64,000 nucleotides of DNA from NCBI GenBank assembly GCA_047495785.1, contig JBLDXI010000041.1, positions 62,001 to 126,000 on the forward strand, written 5' to 3'. The translations under genes and the position numbers were made by a program. The notes under the pieces are model-generated. The model saw only the letters and a program-made list of their open reading frames with translations, was not told the origin of the DNA and made no database searches. Below, in pieces: positions 48,375 to 58,621 of this stretch. The number at the start of each line of letters is the position of its first letter. Positions within the stretch are counted from its first letter, which is position 1. The DNA comes from Lepidodermella squamata (Eukaryota; Gastrotricha).

Positions 48375-48874
48375 AAATCGGATCGCAATCTACGCTGAAA
48401 TAAATTTTAGTTGTTGTGCAATCATCGCGAGTGCTGTGGCAGCAGCAATTATAAGAGCCGTAAGCCTTAAGCCGAAGAAGCGAATGCTGTCTGTGGACAG
48501 GTGTGGTGCCTGGTATCATCCTTTTCTCCGTTCCTGTACGTGTGATGGTTTGAACCCTCAGTTCTTCGGAGTGTTATATAATTTATCACGTGCATTCTCT
48601 TTGAACCTGAAAGGAAGGCCACTTCGTTGGTGGCGAATCCAAAGTATTAACACATCCAACGTCCATATATTCATGAAAAAATAGAATTGATATGATGAGC
48701 ATTTCTTTGCGTCTCTTTTGTCTTTTGTCCGCTAATTCCACAGTCGTTTATGAGCGAATGTGTTTTTTTTAATTTTCTGGCCTCGTCGGATTTTCAAGCA
48801 GTGCAGTCGGATTATGTTATTTGGCACAACTCATTCTGTTATTATGTGATAGGGTTTACGAAAACCTGCTGATC
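48375..48874 (+). other. Upstream region of the tetraspanin gene
   Basis: About 500 bp between the old LINE copy and the tetraspanin start. No gene or clear promoter motif was recognised. Stretch 48436-48684 is open in one frame but encodes nothing familiar. Confidence 0.4.
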
Positions 48875-49735
48875 ATGGGTGCTGGATATATGTGCTGTCG
48901 GGTTATATTTTTCTTTTTCAACGTGTTATTCTTCGTAAGTTGATGACCGTTTTCGCTTCAATAACATTAAAACAATTTATTTACCTAACAGTTGAGCGGC
49001 CTCGGTTTGATTGGTATCTGCCTATGGGTCAGATTTGATCCACGTTTCGCTAATTACGTCGTTTTTATCAATGATGATTCAACGAATTGGCTGGCATATG
49101 TTTTCAAGGGCGCATTGTTTGGATTGATGGGCGTTGGAGGATTTGTTGGGCTGAGTGGATTTCTCGGCTGTTGCGGTGCTATCCGAGAGTCTCGTTGGAT
49201 GGTTGGGCTATACATGGCTCTGCTGATCATGGTTATGGTTGTTGAATTGGGAGGTGGAATTTTGGCAGTTATATATCGTCAAAAGATAGAAACAGCCATG
49301 GATGGGGCCCTTCTGACTCAAATACGTAATTCTTACGGTTCTGTCGAGTCAGTTACAAAATCGATTGACGCGCTGCAGATTAATACAAACTGCTGCGGTA
49401 GCCGATCGTTTGAAGATTACCAAAGCAGTATGTTCACGAGCAAGGATCCCCAGGTAAAAGTGCCAGAGTCATGCTGCAATATCAGCCGAAACCAAAATGA
49501 ACGCGATTCTCAACTAGCCGCATGTCAAAGCGAAGCTAGCAGCAAGTACGCTTCGCACTACCTCCGATCCAGTGGATGCTTGACGCGAATCCTGGAAGCA
49601 GGGCGTCATATGAGTCTCATACTGCTCGTCATCGGATTTGGCGTGGTCGTTTTTGAAATTTTCGCCTTGTCGACTGCCGTTTGCATTTTACACGCTGCTG
49701 GCAAGTTCTCTGGTTTGAACGACGATGATTACTAG
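48875..49735 (+). CDS. Tetraspanin
   Basis: Four-pass membrane organiser of 267 aa; exons 48875-48934 and 48992-49735 with a 57-nt intron in phase 0. The first exon gives the cytoplasmic MGAGYMCC (palmitoylation-type Cys) and the start of TM1. TM2 and TM3 are in the first half of exon 2, including GCCGAIRESRWM in the inner loop. The large extracellular loop, about residues 115-215, has CCG (NTNCCGSRSF), PESCC and two further Cys (AACQS, SSGCL), so six in all. TM4 runs from MSLILLVIGFGVVVFEIFAL to the short C-tail ending DDDY. Six Cys place it in the large CD63/CD151-type class; subfamily and partner are unknown. Confidence 0.93.
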
Positions 49736-50088
49736 GAATTATTCTGTGCTAAAAAATCTCGCGCTTCCAAACAATCACATTTATGATGTCATGACTGCCA
49801 TCTATGACGTTGTGTTGTTATTATTCGTGCTCAGTCAAGAATTGATCTGACATTATTGCTTTGTTGCTTCTTTGCTCAACGTATTACCATTTTTGCAGTA
49901 TTTGATCAAACAAATCGGTTACATTTTTTTTCCATTCGTCGTGGAATCCGACCCATTCTTTTTCTTATTCTTCTTCCGCTCATGTAAAGTAGCCTGATTG
50001 TTTTTAATGTTTCTTTTATAAACGATGTTTGACAGCTGTTTTTGTTATCCTTAGGTTCATTTATATTAACTCCACTGAGGCCGCTGTC
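49736..50088 (+). other. Short intergenic region before FAF2
   Basis: 353 bp. TTATCCTTAG at about 50045-50054 is a good 3' splice site 35 bp before the FAF2 ATG, suggesting a 5' UTR intron. Nothing else stands out. Confidence 0.4.
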
Positions 50089-51627
50089 ATGGCGAATGAG
50101 TCGCCTTCGCTGAACGAGGAGCAAACTAGCGCCGTAGCTCATTTACAAGAAATTGTTGGTTGCTCAACAGAGGAGGCTGTCACGCACTTGGTAACAGCAA
50201 ATTGGAATCTCGAAACAGCTGTGAACAATTTTTTCAACCCGAATGCGGTGCCGGCGCAGCCGTCCGCTGCCCCGCCACCTCCACCACTTGTAAACGAGGT
50301 CATGGACCTGCCCGACGAGGCCACAGTTCGCCAAAGAAACCGCACATCAAGCTCCCAGCCGTCTTTCGCCTCCGTCGCGGCTAATCAAGCCCGTCCACCT
50401 GTTCATCCTGCCGCACAGGCCATTGCTAATCGAAACCAAGCAAATGGAATTTGGGCCTATTTGTCCCCCGTTACCGAACTGGCCATGCTCCCTTTCCGAT
50501 ACGCATTCTCTCTAATCGGAACCCTTGTTCGTATCCTAGCCTCGTTTTGGTCCCGGCCAGCTCTTCCGCTGGCGCCGAACCGGGTGGTAGACGCTACTGG
50601 AGACGTCGAGAGTTTCATAACTGAAATGCAGGAGCGCTACGGCGCCGATCTACCTCGCTTCTACCATGGGGCTTATTCTGCGGCGTTGCGCGAAGCCCAG
50701 CGTGATCTAGTCTTCCTGATGGTGTATATCCATGCTGACGATAACCCAAACGCGGACGCTTTCTGTCGACGCGTTTTGACGGATGCCCGCTTGAAAGATT
50801 TCATCACGTCCAACAATATAATTTTGTGGGGATGCAATAACGGTCGCGCTGAAGGCCAGCGTGTTGCACATACAGTTCGAGCCATCCATTTTCCAGTACT
50901 CGCCTTGATAGCGCTTAAAAACAGCTCAATGACGATTGTTTTGCGTATCAGCGGTAATCGAATGGCCGATGCCCCCGATGAAGTTGTCGCTTCCCTAACA
51001 CGTGCTGTTGCTGTCGAGAGTGCTCACTTGAACCAGGAGAGAGAAAGACGGCGAGCGCAACAGGCTCAACAGGAACTACTTCGAGAACAGGATAGGCTGT
51101 ATGCCGAAATGGTCCGCGAGGACACGGAACGGCAGCGGGCGAGAGCACAACGAGAGGCTGAGGAAGCGGCGGCAGCTCGCGCGGCTGCCGAGGCGCGTCA
51201 GTCGAAAGAGAACAGGCGTCAGGTACTTTTTGATCAGGTCAAGTCCAGAGCAGCAGCTCTGCCAGCCGAACCCAGTGGAGACGAGGCGGTACAATTGGTT
51301 GTCCGGTTGCCATCTGGCGGCTTGCAGCTCCGTCGGAAATTTTTGCTTTCAGATCCAGTCTCCTCGCTGTACGACTGGGTTCACTCAGGCTTCTGGACAG
51401 AAGATGCCTCGAACGTCTTACAGCTTGTTATCTCATACCCGAAACGCGAACTTCCCTTGCCAACTCTCTACGGCTCTGTTCTGTCCGACCAGTCCACTGC
51501 TGTGTTCGAAACTACCATCGATGGTTCGGTGTACACTGCCGACGCATCGCTTAAAGAAATGGGAATCAGCCGGCCGCAAGCGCTGTTAGCTGTGGTTATT
51601 GAAGATGAGGAAGCGGCCGCTGAGTGA
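50089..51627 (+). CDS. FAF2: FAS-associated factor 2 (UBXD8), ERAD and lipid droplet factor
   Basis: Intronless coding exon, 512 aa. Domains in order: UBA (about 8-48, TSAVAHLQEIVGCSTEEAVT), Pro/Ala linker, a membrane-inserting hairpin segment (about 125-165, MLPFRYAFSLIGTLVRILAS), the thioredoxin-like UAS domain (about 180-310), a long Arg/Gln/Glu coiled coil (about 308-390), and a UBX domain (about 405-505) with VRLPSGGLQLRRKF. This is the full FAF2 architecture, but about 65 residues longer than human FAF2 (445). FAF2 recruits p97/VCP to ubiquitinated ER and lipid-droplet proteins. The start was taken as the ATG at 50089, directly before ANESPSLNEEQ, because the upstream frame has no other ATG and includes a likely splice acceptor. 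Confidence 0.93.
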   Translation: MANESPSLNEEQTSAVAHLQEIVGCSTEEAVTHLVTANWNLETAVNNFFNPNAVPAQPSAAPPPPPLVNEVMDLPDEATVRQRNRTSSSQPSFASVAANQARPPVHPAAQAIANRNQANGIWAYLSPVTELAMLPFRYAFSLIGTLVRILASFWSRPALPLAPNRVVDATGDVESFITEMQERYGADLPRFYHGAYSAALREAQRDLVFLMVYIHADDNPNADAFCRRVLTDARLKDFITSNNIILWGCNNGRAEGQRVAHTVRAIHFPVLALIALKNSSMTIVLRISGNRMADAPDEVVASLTRAVAVESAHLNQERERRRAQQAQQELLREQDRLYAEMVREDTERQRARAQREAEEAAAARAAAEARQSKENRRQVLFDQVKSRAAALPAEPSGDEAVQLVVRLPSGGLQLRRKFLLSDPVSSLYDWVHSGFWTEDASNVLQLVISYPKRELPLPTLYGSVLSDQSTAVFETTIDGSVYTADASLKEMGISRPQALLAVVIEDEEAAAE

Positions 51628-52843
51628 TAAACGCCGCCACAATTGTGTCCGTGTTTTAGCAGCGCTTTCTTGGATTGTTGTTTTCTACTTCATACTTACT
51701 GAAATATCCGAATGATGTCATCTTGCTGTCTCTTTGCTAAAGTGATCGAAAGGCCTTGTTTAATTGATTTCTCCCAGCGTCTATGCAGGCTGTCAGTTCA
51801 AAAATGAGATAAGATTCGCCCCAGAGCTGTTTTGTACTTCATGTGGTGTGCGCGTGTGTTAATGTGTTCTCGTCTGGTTCATTGACGTTTGGCTCCTTCA
51901 AGCGACTGGCATTCCGCTCGAAAATCAAGCTCATCAATTGCACTCGTGTAATTTATGTTCGGCAATTCTTTTCCGTTTTATATGCATATGAAAATAGTCA
52001 TCAGCTGGCATTGTAGCTTTCGACTCGGAGGACACGAGCACTATGACCGTGCGATGATACAATGGAATACTGTCAAACACTGTAGTTATGTTTTCAAGAT
52101 AAAATTATTATAAAGCAAATTATTATTATTAACCAATAAAATATAAATGACATCATTTCTCTTTTGTTGATTGGGTCTTGCAGATAACTCCTGTCTATCC
52201 TGGCTACCTGAAATTCGGAGAGAACGGCGTCATTAGGCAATACCGACTGATTTCGTTGGGCAAGCAGTCTCCTTTGCCTTGATCACACCAGTTCCGAAGT
52301 ATAAATTTAGCTTTAATGCCTCATAAAGCAATGAATTGGGATTTATGAGAATCTATTTTTGCTTTAAACTGCCGTTATCAGGCATCTGATTCTTTTTAGT
52401 TGAAGCCTGTCGCTGATTCATATGGTCAAATTCCTTTCAAACCTTTTAATGAATAGCGTATAGAGAAATTGAATGGAGTACAAATTCAACCGACGACCAT
52501 ATTTTATTGTTGGCTAAATAGTTTCCCGGCACACTATTGTTTGTAAGCACTTTCAAAATCAAAACCGTTAAGACTTTCAACAAAACTTCGACGCATTGTT
52601 TTTAGTATGTCACCGTTTCATAGTATTACACGATTCACAAAATTTTCAAGTAAAATGCGATTTCGCTATATTCATATTACACGTGTTCACGCTCAGAAAA
52701 GGCAGCTTTAAGTTAACTCAGTAAGCTGAGACCATCACAGTTCCGCTAATAATTCAGGAAATAAACTGACGAACGGTTAGTGGTTGGATCTTCTTTATCA
52801 GAGCAGGCAGCAGTATAGTGGTTCACTCAGTCGAGACTGATAT
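51628..52843. other. Convergent intergenic region
   Basis: Between the ends of FAF2 (+) and the UMP-CMP kinase gene (-). AT-rich, with both 3' UTRs presumably inside. AATAAAAT near 52134 is a possible FAF2 polyadenylation signal. No gene or repeat seen. Confidence 0.45.
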
Positions 52844-53522
52844 TCACAAGGCATCTGACAGCAATTTTTCAACTTGCTCGAATACCGATTCGGGCGCTTG
52901 CGAAGCATCGACCTTCCTGACTAGCCCCAGTCGATCGTAATGCTGTATGATTGAAGATGTTTGCAGGTTGAATGTATCAATTCTACCACACCAAAAGTTA
53001 CACAAAATTTCAGGTGGAAAATTTCGCTACCTTTTTCTGAGCGTTTCCTCGTTATCGTCTATACGGCCTTGTCCTCGTGACAGGCAACGTTGAATACATA
53101 TCTGGACAGGGCAGTCGAGGAGCAAAACAAATAATACTTTCGCCCGTTCCCCCATGTAACTCTCCCAGCCTTCGAGATTGTCTTGATTGCGAGGGAAACC
53201 ATCAACAAGGACAAGTGGCGCGGGCGCGCGAAGCATGGCTTGCTCAATAAGCTTCACGGTAATTTCAACTGGGACGATGGAACCTTCGCGAATATGGCGT
53301 TCGATTTCAGCACCGTAAGGGGAATCGGGTTTGCTTCGCTCTTCCCGCAGTAAATCACCAGCTGATAAATGTAAATAGCTGTATTTCTATGATATAAAGT
53401 GTAAACATATAATGTGGCAATTCGCAGCTGATCCAACATACCTTCGCCAACTTCTGACACTGCGTTCCTTTTCCCGATCCCGGTGCGCCCAAAACAAACA
53501 CAACTTTAGGAATCATCGCCAT
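52844..53522 (-). CDS. CMPK1: UMP-CMP kinase
   Basis: Phosphorylates UMP and CMP (and dCMP) to diphosphates with ATP. Exons in coding order 53442-53522, 53031-53386, 52844-52982; introns 55 and 48 nt; 191 aa versus 196 in human. The P-loop is [12 protein letters not shown] at the N-terminus. Exon 2 begins [17 protein letters not shown], then [47 protein letters not shown] with the lid Arg residues. Exon 3 gives [16 protein letters not shown]. The acceptor CATAG before AAATAC was chosen over a nearer TACAG because only it keeps the frame. The lid loop is two residues shorter than in human. It starts 107 bp after the DcpS stop on the same strand. Confidence 0.94.
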
Positions 53523-53629
53523 GTTCAAACAACTAAAACCTAAGATGACAAAATTAAAAAACCTTAAATTTTCATTGAGCCATGATTGAGCCATGATTGA
53601 GCAAAACAGAAGGATTCACGCGTGAAGTT

Positions 53630-54667
53630 TCAACCCGACACTTTTGGCTTCTTAGATGACGGTTCTACTGAATTATTACTCCCGGCATTGTTGATCTCAT
53701 CAGTTTCGTGTGAAATTATTTTCATAAATAGAGGGTTATCAGTACGAACACTGTAGACCAGAGTCGCTTTTTGATAATATGCAGGCATAAGCCTGATATT
53801 ACTGATCACGTTGGCGAGAAAATGAGCGCGTTCCGCTGACCACAAACCTCCCAAACCAGTCTCTTCGCCAGCAAAAGATCCAACAACGAAATGCACATGC
53901 AAATGCCAATAAGACGGTAGATAGTGGAAAAAGATTCGAAGACGATTAACAGGAATACCATACTTTTCTTCGATGAACTTTGGAACAGTGGAAATTAGAT
54001 TCTCGAGCAAAGGAAGGTGCTCAGTTCCAAGCGATCGAAGGCTCGGGAGATCTCTGCGGCGAACAATCGCAACTAGATACAGTCTTTTTTGGGGATCACT
54101 AGAGCCATCCCATTTCATATCTGGGAGCAGTACGAAACCATTCAATGGATCGTCGTCGGACAGCACAATCCTTTCTTTTTCAGCCATGCCATCCAATATG
54201 TTGTGTACCCATTTCACAGCTAGATGATTTTCAGCTATGTAAGGCTTAGTTATTGATGTAAAGATTTCCGGTGATTCCGTTATAATAGCCGTTTCACTCT
54301 GCGAGTATTTCGCAATGTGTTTAGCGGTAGCAGGCGATATCACTGTAGCCTTAAGCTTGTTCAAATTCGATGACGGACCAGGTAAGACATTGAAAGTATA
54401 ATAGATGTCATTGGCCAGGATAAGAGACGCAGAATCCTTGGGCTCTTTTGAATTAGAAATCAGATCTACAACATCAGATTCGGATATGGGTGGCTTTTCG
54501 ATAACTAAGATTACATCCTTCTCATCGGCTGTTGAAGTTTGACAGAGAAGCGCGAGTTGGCGACCGCTAACAGATGATCCAAGGATTTTTTTGAACGACA
54601 AATTGGAATCAGCGAAAGCTTTCCATCCTTCAGGAGACTTATCAACACCATTCCCCGAAGATGACAT
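53630..54667 (-). CDS. DCPS: Scavenger mRNA-decapping enzyme DcpS
   Basis: HIT-family pyrophosphatase hydrolysing the m7G cap left after 3'-to-5' mRNA decay. Intronless, 345 aa (human 337). The N-terminal domain-swapped half is residues 1 to about 140; the C-terminal HIT half contains DMKWDG, LYLVAIVRRRDLPSLRSL, and the catalytic HIT triad in YLPSYWHLHVHFVVG (H-x-H-x-H). The C-terminus has a basic KKPK. The in-frame TTG three codons upstream was ignored in favour of the ATG at 54667. It is followed at only 107 bp by the UMP-CMP kinase gene on the same strand. Confidence 0.95.
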   Translation of the reverse strand: MSSSGNGVDKSPEGWKAFADSNLSFKKILGSSVSGRQLALLCQTSTADEKDVILVIEKPPISESDVVDLISNSKEPKDSASLILANDIYYTFNVLPGPSSNLNKLKATVISPATAKHIAKYSQSETAIITESPEIFTSITKPYIAENHLAVKWVHNILDGMAEKERIVLSDDDPLNGFVLLPDMKWDGSSDPQKRLYLVAIVRRRDLPSLRSLGTEHLPLLENLISTVPKFIEEKYGIPVNRLRIFFHYLPSYWHLHVHFVVGSFAGEETGLGGLWSAERAHFLANVISNIRLMPAYYQKATLVYSVRTDNPLFMKIISHETDEINNAGSNNSVEPSSKKPKVSG

Positions 54668-55655
54668 AATGTGCAAGGTAAAACAACACTCAAGTGGCTA
54701 CGTAGTTTAAGCAAAGCTAAGTGAGGCAGGTAAAAGGTGATGTTGGCCTAACCCCTGTGTAGTGCAGCGCAGTTTTGAAACTGAACGAACACGTAGGAAG
54801 GTAGCGCGTAGGCTGACTCAAAAAGGCAGGTGTGCGAAATATATAACATATATTTATTATTGCTCTTAATATTTAATATTTTCAATCTTTGTGCTTGAAT
54901 GTAACCCAGAGCTGGTGGCGTACCTGACGTCTGACCTTGAAACTGCACATCCACCATAGTCCGCGGATGCCGACAGATATGCGGGGCGACTTTTGGTTCG
55001 ATTTTCGAGCGGATTTGTCGCGGCCGCATGAAACCACGCTCCTATAAAGTTTGCTGGCCCTAATGTTCAGAGGAACTAACTTCTCAACCGCTGTCGTTTG
55101 CATGATTTAGTGTTTAGTGCCTGTTATCAGCGTTCAGAAGGAAGGGCTATACTCTATGACGATAGCCGAAAGCTGACTTGAGACCATTCTAAGTCATTTG
55201 CGGCGCAGGCTTAGCAGACCCAATACTCTACACTTACTTTAACCCTTTCCTAAAAAGCTAATCCCATCCAAGATCATTGTGGCGCTAGCTAACCGCCAAC
55301 TGACTTGTCGAGGATGGATGGTGGTAATCTTGGGCTGAAGGTTGACGAAAGCGCAAGTGATGATTTCACCGGTGCGTTCGGACTTTCTAAGAGCGGACTT
55401 GCTTCGACGACCTTATCTGCCCTTGTTGGCCGTCAGCTCAACAACCCTACTATCGATCTGAACATGGAATCTGTTGGCTGCTGACTGGTACCTCTCGGCC
55501 CTGGGTTTATAAAAGATTCCAGAGATGCGATAACCATCATTTCATTGTTAATATTGCTATGCACGATGAAGCAATATTTCATCGTGTTTAAGTGGCCTTG
55601 CTGATATAAATGTAATTTACTAGGCTCTGTAAATGTAATTTACTCCGAACAAGCT
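54668..55655. other. Intergenic region upstream of DcpS
   Basis: No supported gene. Two overlapping minus-strand frames near 54750-55100 look random. The first 100 bp should include the DcpS promoter or, if trans-spliced, its outron. Confidence 0.4.
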
Positions 55656-56054
55656 TTATTCCCCTCCGCTGTCCTCTTCGCCTCTGTTGGGCCAGCAGTT
55701 CCAAACTTTGTTAGGATTCTTTAGCGACAATTTGAGAATCTTTGAAATGACTTCCCCTTCATAGGGACATCCGCCTTTAGAGCTTACAAGGAATACAAAT
55801 GCGTCTGCTGTTGACGATTGAACCGTGTATTTCATCCACTGGCGGTAGTTTATTGACAGGAATACGTTGTTAACTTTTAATGTGGCTTTAAATTGATACA
55901 CCAATGTGGCTGTCTTGGAGCCGAGATATCGCCTGCAGCTAACCCATAATCCGCTGTATACCTGTCGAGCGTCCTTTGTTGGTTTTCCGAAAATATCACC
56001 CGCCGTGATTACCGTATACGGCTTAATTTTCGTGGTTTTTATTAGTCGCAACAT
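55656..56054 (-). CDS. Unrecognised 132-codon open frame
   Basis: Single open frame from an ATG, 132 aa, pI probably basic. It has no signal peptide, transmembrane segment or motif I know; features are GDIFGKPTKDARQVYSGLWV near the start and CPYEGEVISKILKLSL near the end. It could be a small gene, one exon of a longer one or a decayed repeat fragment. Its length is greater than expected by chance in such AT-rich DNA, which is the only support. Confidence 0.3.
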   Translation of the reverse strand: MLRLIKTTKIKPYTVITAGDIFGKPTKDARQVYSGLWVSCRRYLGSKTATLVYQFKATLKVNNVFLSINYRQWMKYTVQSSTADAFVFLVSSKGGCPYEGEVISKILKLSLKNPNKVWNCWPNRGEEDSGGE

Positions 56055-56765
56055 TTCTCACTCGAGCAAATTTAGTGTTAAGCTTGATATGAAACAGAGA
56101 TTTCCATTCTCTCGGCTCATCCTTTTAACTATTCACTTTGGAAAAATGATTGCCGATATCGCTGTGGTCATCAAATTTTGACCTCATTTTGACTGTTTCT
56201 CACCATTTCGCACAATTGAAACACTATATGAAACCATTTGATTTGCCTTTTTACTCTTGATCATGCTTTAACTCTTGAAACAAAATTTCTTCTGATATCA
56301 TACGACTGTAAGATGGCGAACCTCTTCTTGCTAATTACTAAAGCAATGATTAAAATGACTTTAAATTATTTTTCATTGGAAAAGTGGCGTTTGAATTTTC
56401 GTGATTCGCGAAAAAACAACGAAAAATAAGCCGTATCCAACCCTAGATATTATCCCGATAGATCATAAGATAACTTCGGAAGCGTTTCCCGTCTTGCTTA
56501 AAATAACGTGCAGCCAAGCAACATTTATTACTGAAATCTGATCAACCACTGCATTTGAGAATCAGATTACCTATTGCTTGCTCAGCTTTCATACACATTA
56601 TATTGCCGCGAGCAGAACTGGCTAGCCGTCTTTGATCTCATTGCTTAACCCGAGACTGAAAAGAAGGCAAAATTATACAAATTCATGTTTCTTCATTAGC
56701 CATCTAAACTTGGTGCTTGAAATTCCATTTATTGTTAATGTCAATTAGGTTTTTAAGCCAACGAT
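56055..56765. other. Upstream region of ARPC4
   Basis: 711 bp, AT-rich, between the unrecognised minus-strand frame and ARPC4. No other gene was recognised and no clear promoter motif stands out. Confidence 0.4.
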
Positions 56766-57383
56766 ATGTCGCTAAAGCCTTATTTGGCAGCTGTGCGCCA
56801 TTCTCTCACGGCTGCACTTTGCCTGCAAAACTTCGACTCTCAGCTTGTGGAGCGACATAACAAGCCTGAAATCGAAATAATGTAAGCCCTGTTTTAAAAA
56901 AAATAATGTAATCATGCTGGAATTATCTTCATAGGAAAAGCAAAGAATTGCTGCTGAATCCAATTGTAGTCAGCCGATCCGAAAAAGAGCGCGTTTTGAT
57001 TGAACCGTCAATCAATTCTGTTCGTGTTAGTATCGCCGTGAAGCAAGCCGATGACTGCGAAAAAATGCTTTGCCACAAGTTTATGCGATTCATGATGCGC
57101 CGCGCCGACGGGTTCGTGATTCTTCGTCGGAAACCAGTCGCTGTAAGTTGATAATAATTGACTATTTAACATTGCAAATACCGTTGTAATAATAATCCAA
57201 CAGGGCTACGACATCAGCTTCCTAATCACCAACACACATACAGAACAAATGCTGAAGCACAAGCTGGTTGATTTCATTATCAGCTTTATGGAGGAAATCG
57301 ACAAGGAAATCAGCGAAATGAAACTGTCCCTCAACAGTCGTGCTCGCATCTGCGCCGAAGAATACCTGAAACGTTTTGGCTAA
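56766..57383 (+). CDS. ARPC4: Actin-related protein 2/3 complex subunit 4
   Basis: Core p20 subunit of the Arp2/3 actin nucleator. Exons 56766-56881, 56935-57142, 57204-57383; introns 53 and 61 nt; 167 aa versus 168 in human, nearly collinear throughout: [20 protein letters not shown], then [65 protein letters not shown] joined to [17 protein letters not shown], and [20 protein letters not shown]. The first intron falls within the codon after EIEI, giving M where most animals have R or V. This is the most conserved protein in the window. Confidence 0.98.
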
Positions 57384-58621
57384 GCTGGTGATATTTGTCC
57401 GTTAAGTGCCTTTATCACGCGATGTGCTTTTATTTGTTATTGTAATTTTCTCAATTACTTTCTCGGATATTTATCGACAAGTGCTTATCAGCTATCGCTT
57501 GATCCAATAGGCACTTCATCAGTGTATTTCAACGTGATTGCTAGTTTTTACTGCAATAATTTATGATGCAGTCGCTCATATTATCCAACTGCTAATTATT
57601 ACGCGCTAAAAAAAGTGAATCGAAATAAAAAAGATTAGTGAAAAGCAAGTCTATTTTATTCATTTTTTTGTCAGACTCGACTCACTTCAACTGCTGATGA
57701 CCTCCGTACATGTTTTCTATCACCAAGCAGCATTTTTTTTAGTAAGAGATGCTTATAAAGAAGACACATGCGCCCCTAAACTACGTAAATGTCATTGACA
57801 CAGAAGAGGATATGACCAGACGACGGGCACAGGGTTCAACGAACGAATTTCGACGAAACTAGGAAAAGATTAGGAGGGGAAATGAGACACGCTGCATGAA
57901 AAATAACTCAACCGTTCGAATGCATCGCACGAATAGGCGAATGGTTGCTAGTGTTTACAAAATATGTCATCCACCTTAGATCACGTCATTTTCGTGCGTC
58001 GTGTCTCATCTAATGAATGTTCTCACAGAGATATAAATGAAAACGCCGAACGAACCAAAGCAAGCTACATGGACATTTCCGAATCACATTATAGTATTAT
58101 ATTTAATTTATCTTGTATTCTTTTCATTATATCAATTTCTCATATGTACAATATGAAGAGCGGAACGAAAGAAAGCTATCGAATAATATATGTCGATAAT
58201 TGGAAGAAATAGGAGGATCAACGGGCGGCACAATGTCATTTTGACCATCTAAAACAGCAATTTTTTTCTTTCAATCAGCTGCGATAACTGAAAATCTCAT
58301 GAGTGCACTATAAAACTTAAAGACTTCCAGACACATAGCCAGGCGCATGATTCGTAGCGTCATCGAAGAGCAACTGCAGTCACAGGCAACTTCGAAACAT
58401 ATATTGTTTTTTTTTACAAATTGAGAAACCGCGATAATAAGAACAAAACAATATTCGATAATCAAGTATAGTGAAATGCATGTCAGAATATTCTGAATAT
58501 TGAAGCACGTCATCACCAACAAATGATAATGAGCCGTTTTTATCGTTATCATCATCATCACGATATCCGAACTATTTTGAGAAAGCATACTTGTTTTAAC
58601 GAATTACTATCAAACAGTCTT
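57384..58621. other. Convergent intergenic region
   Basis: Between the 3' ends of ARPC4 (+) and the caprin gene (-). No gene. The caprin 3' UTR is presumably in 58.2-58.6 kb, with several ATTTA-like and poly-T patches. Nothing repetitive was recognised apart from a short TCATCATCATCA at about 58548. Confidence 0.45.
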
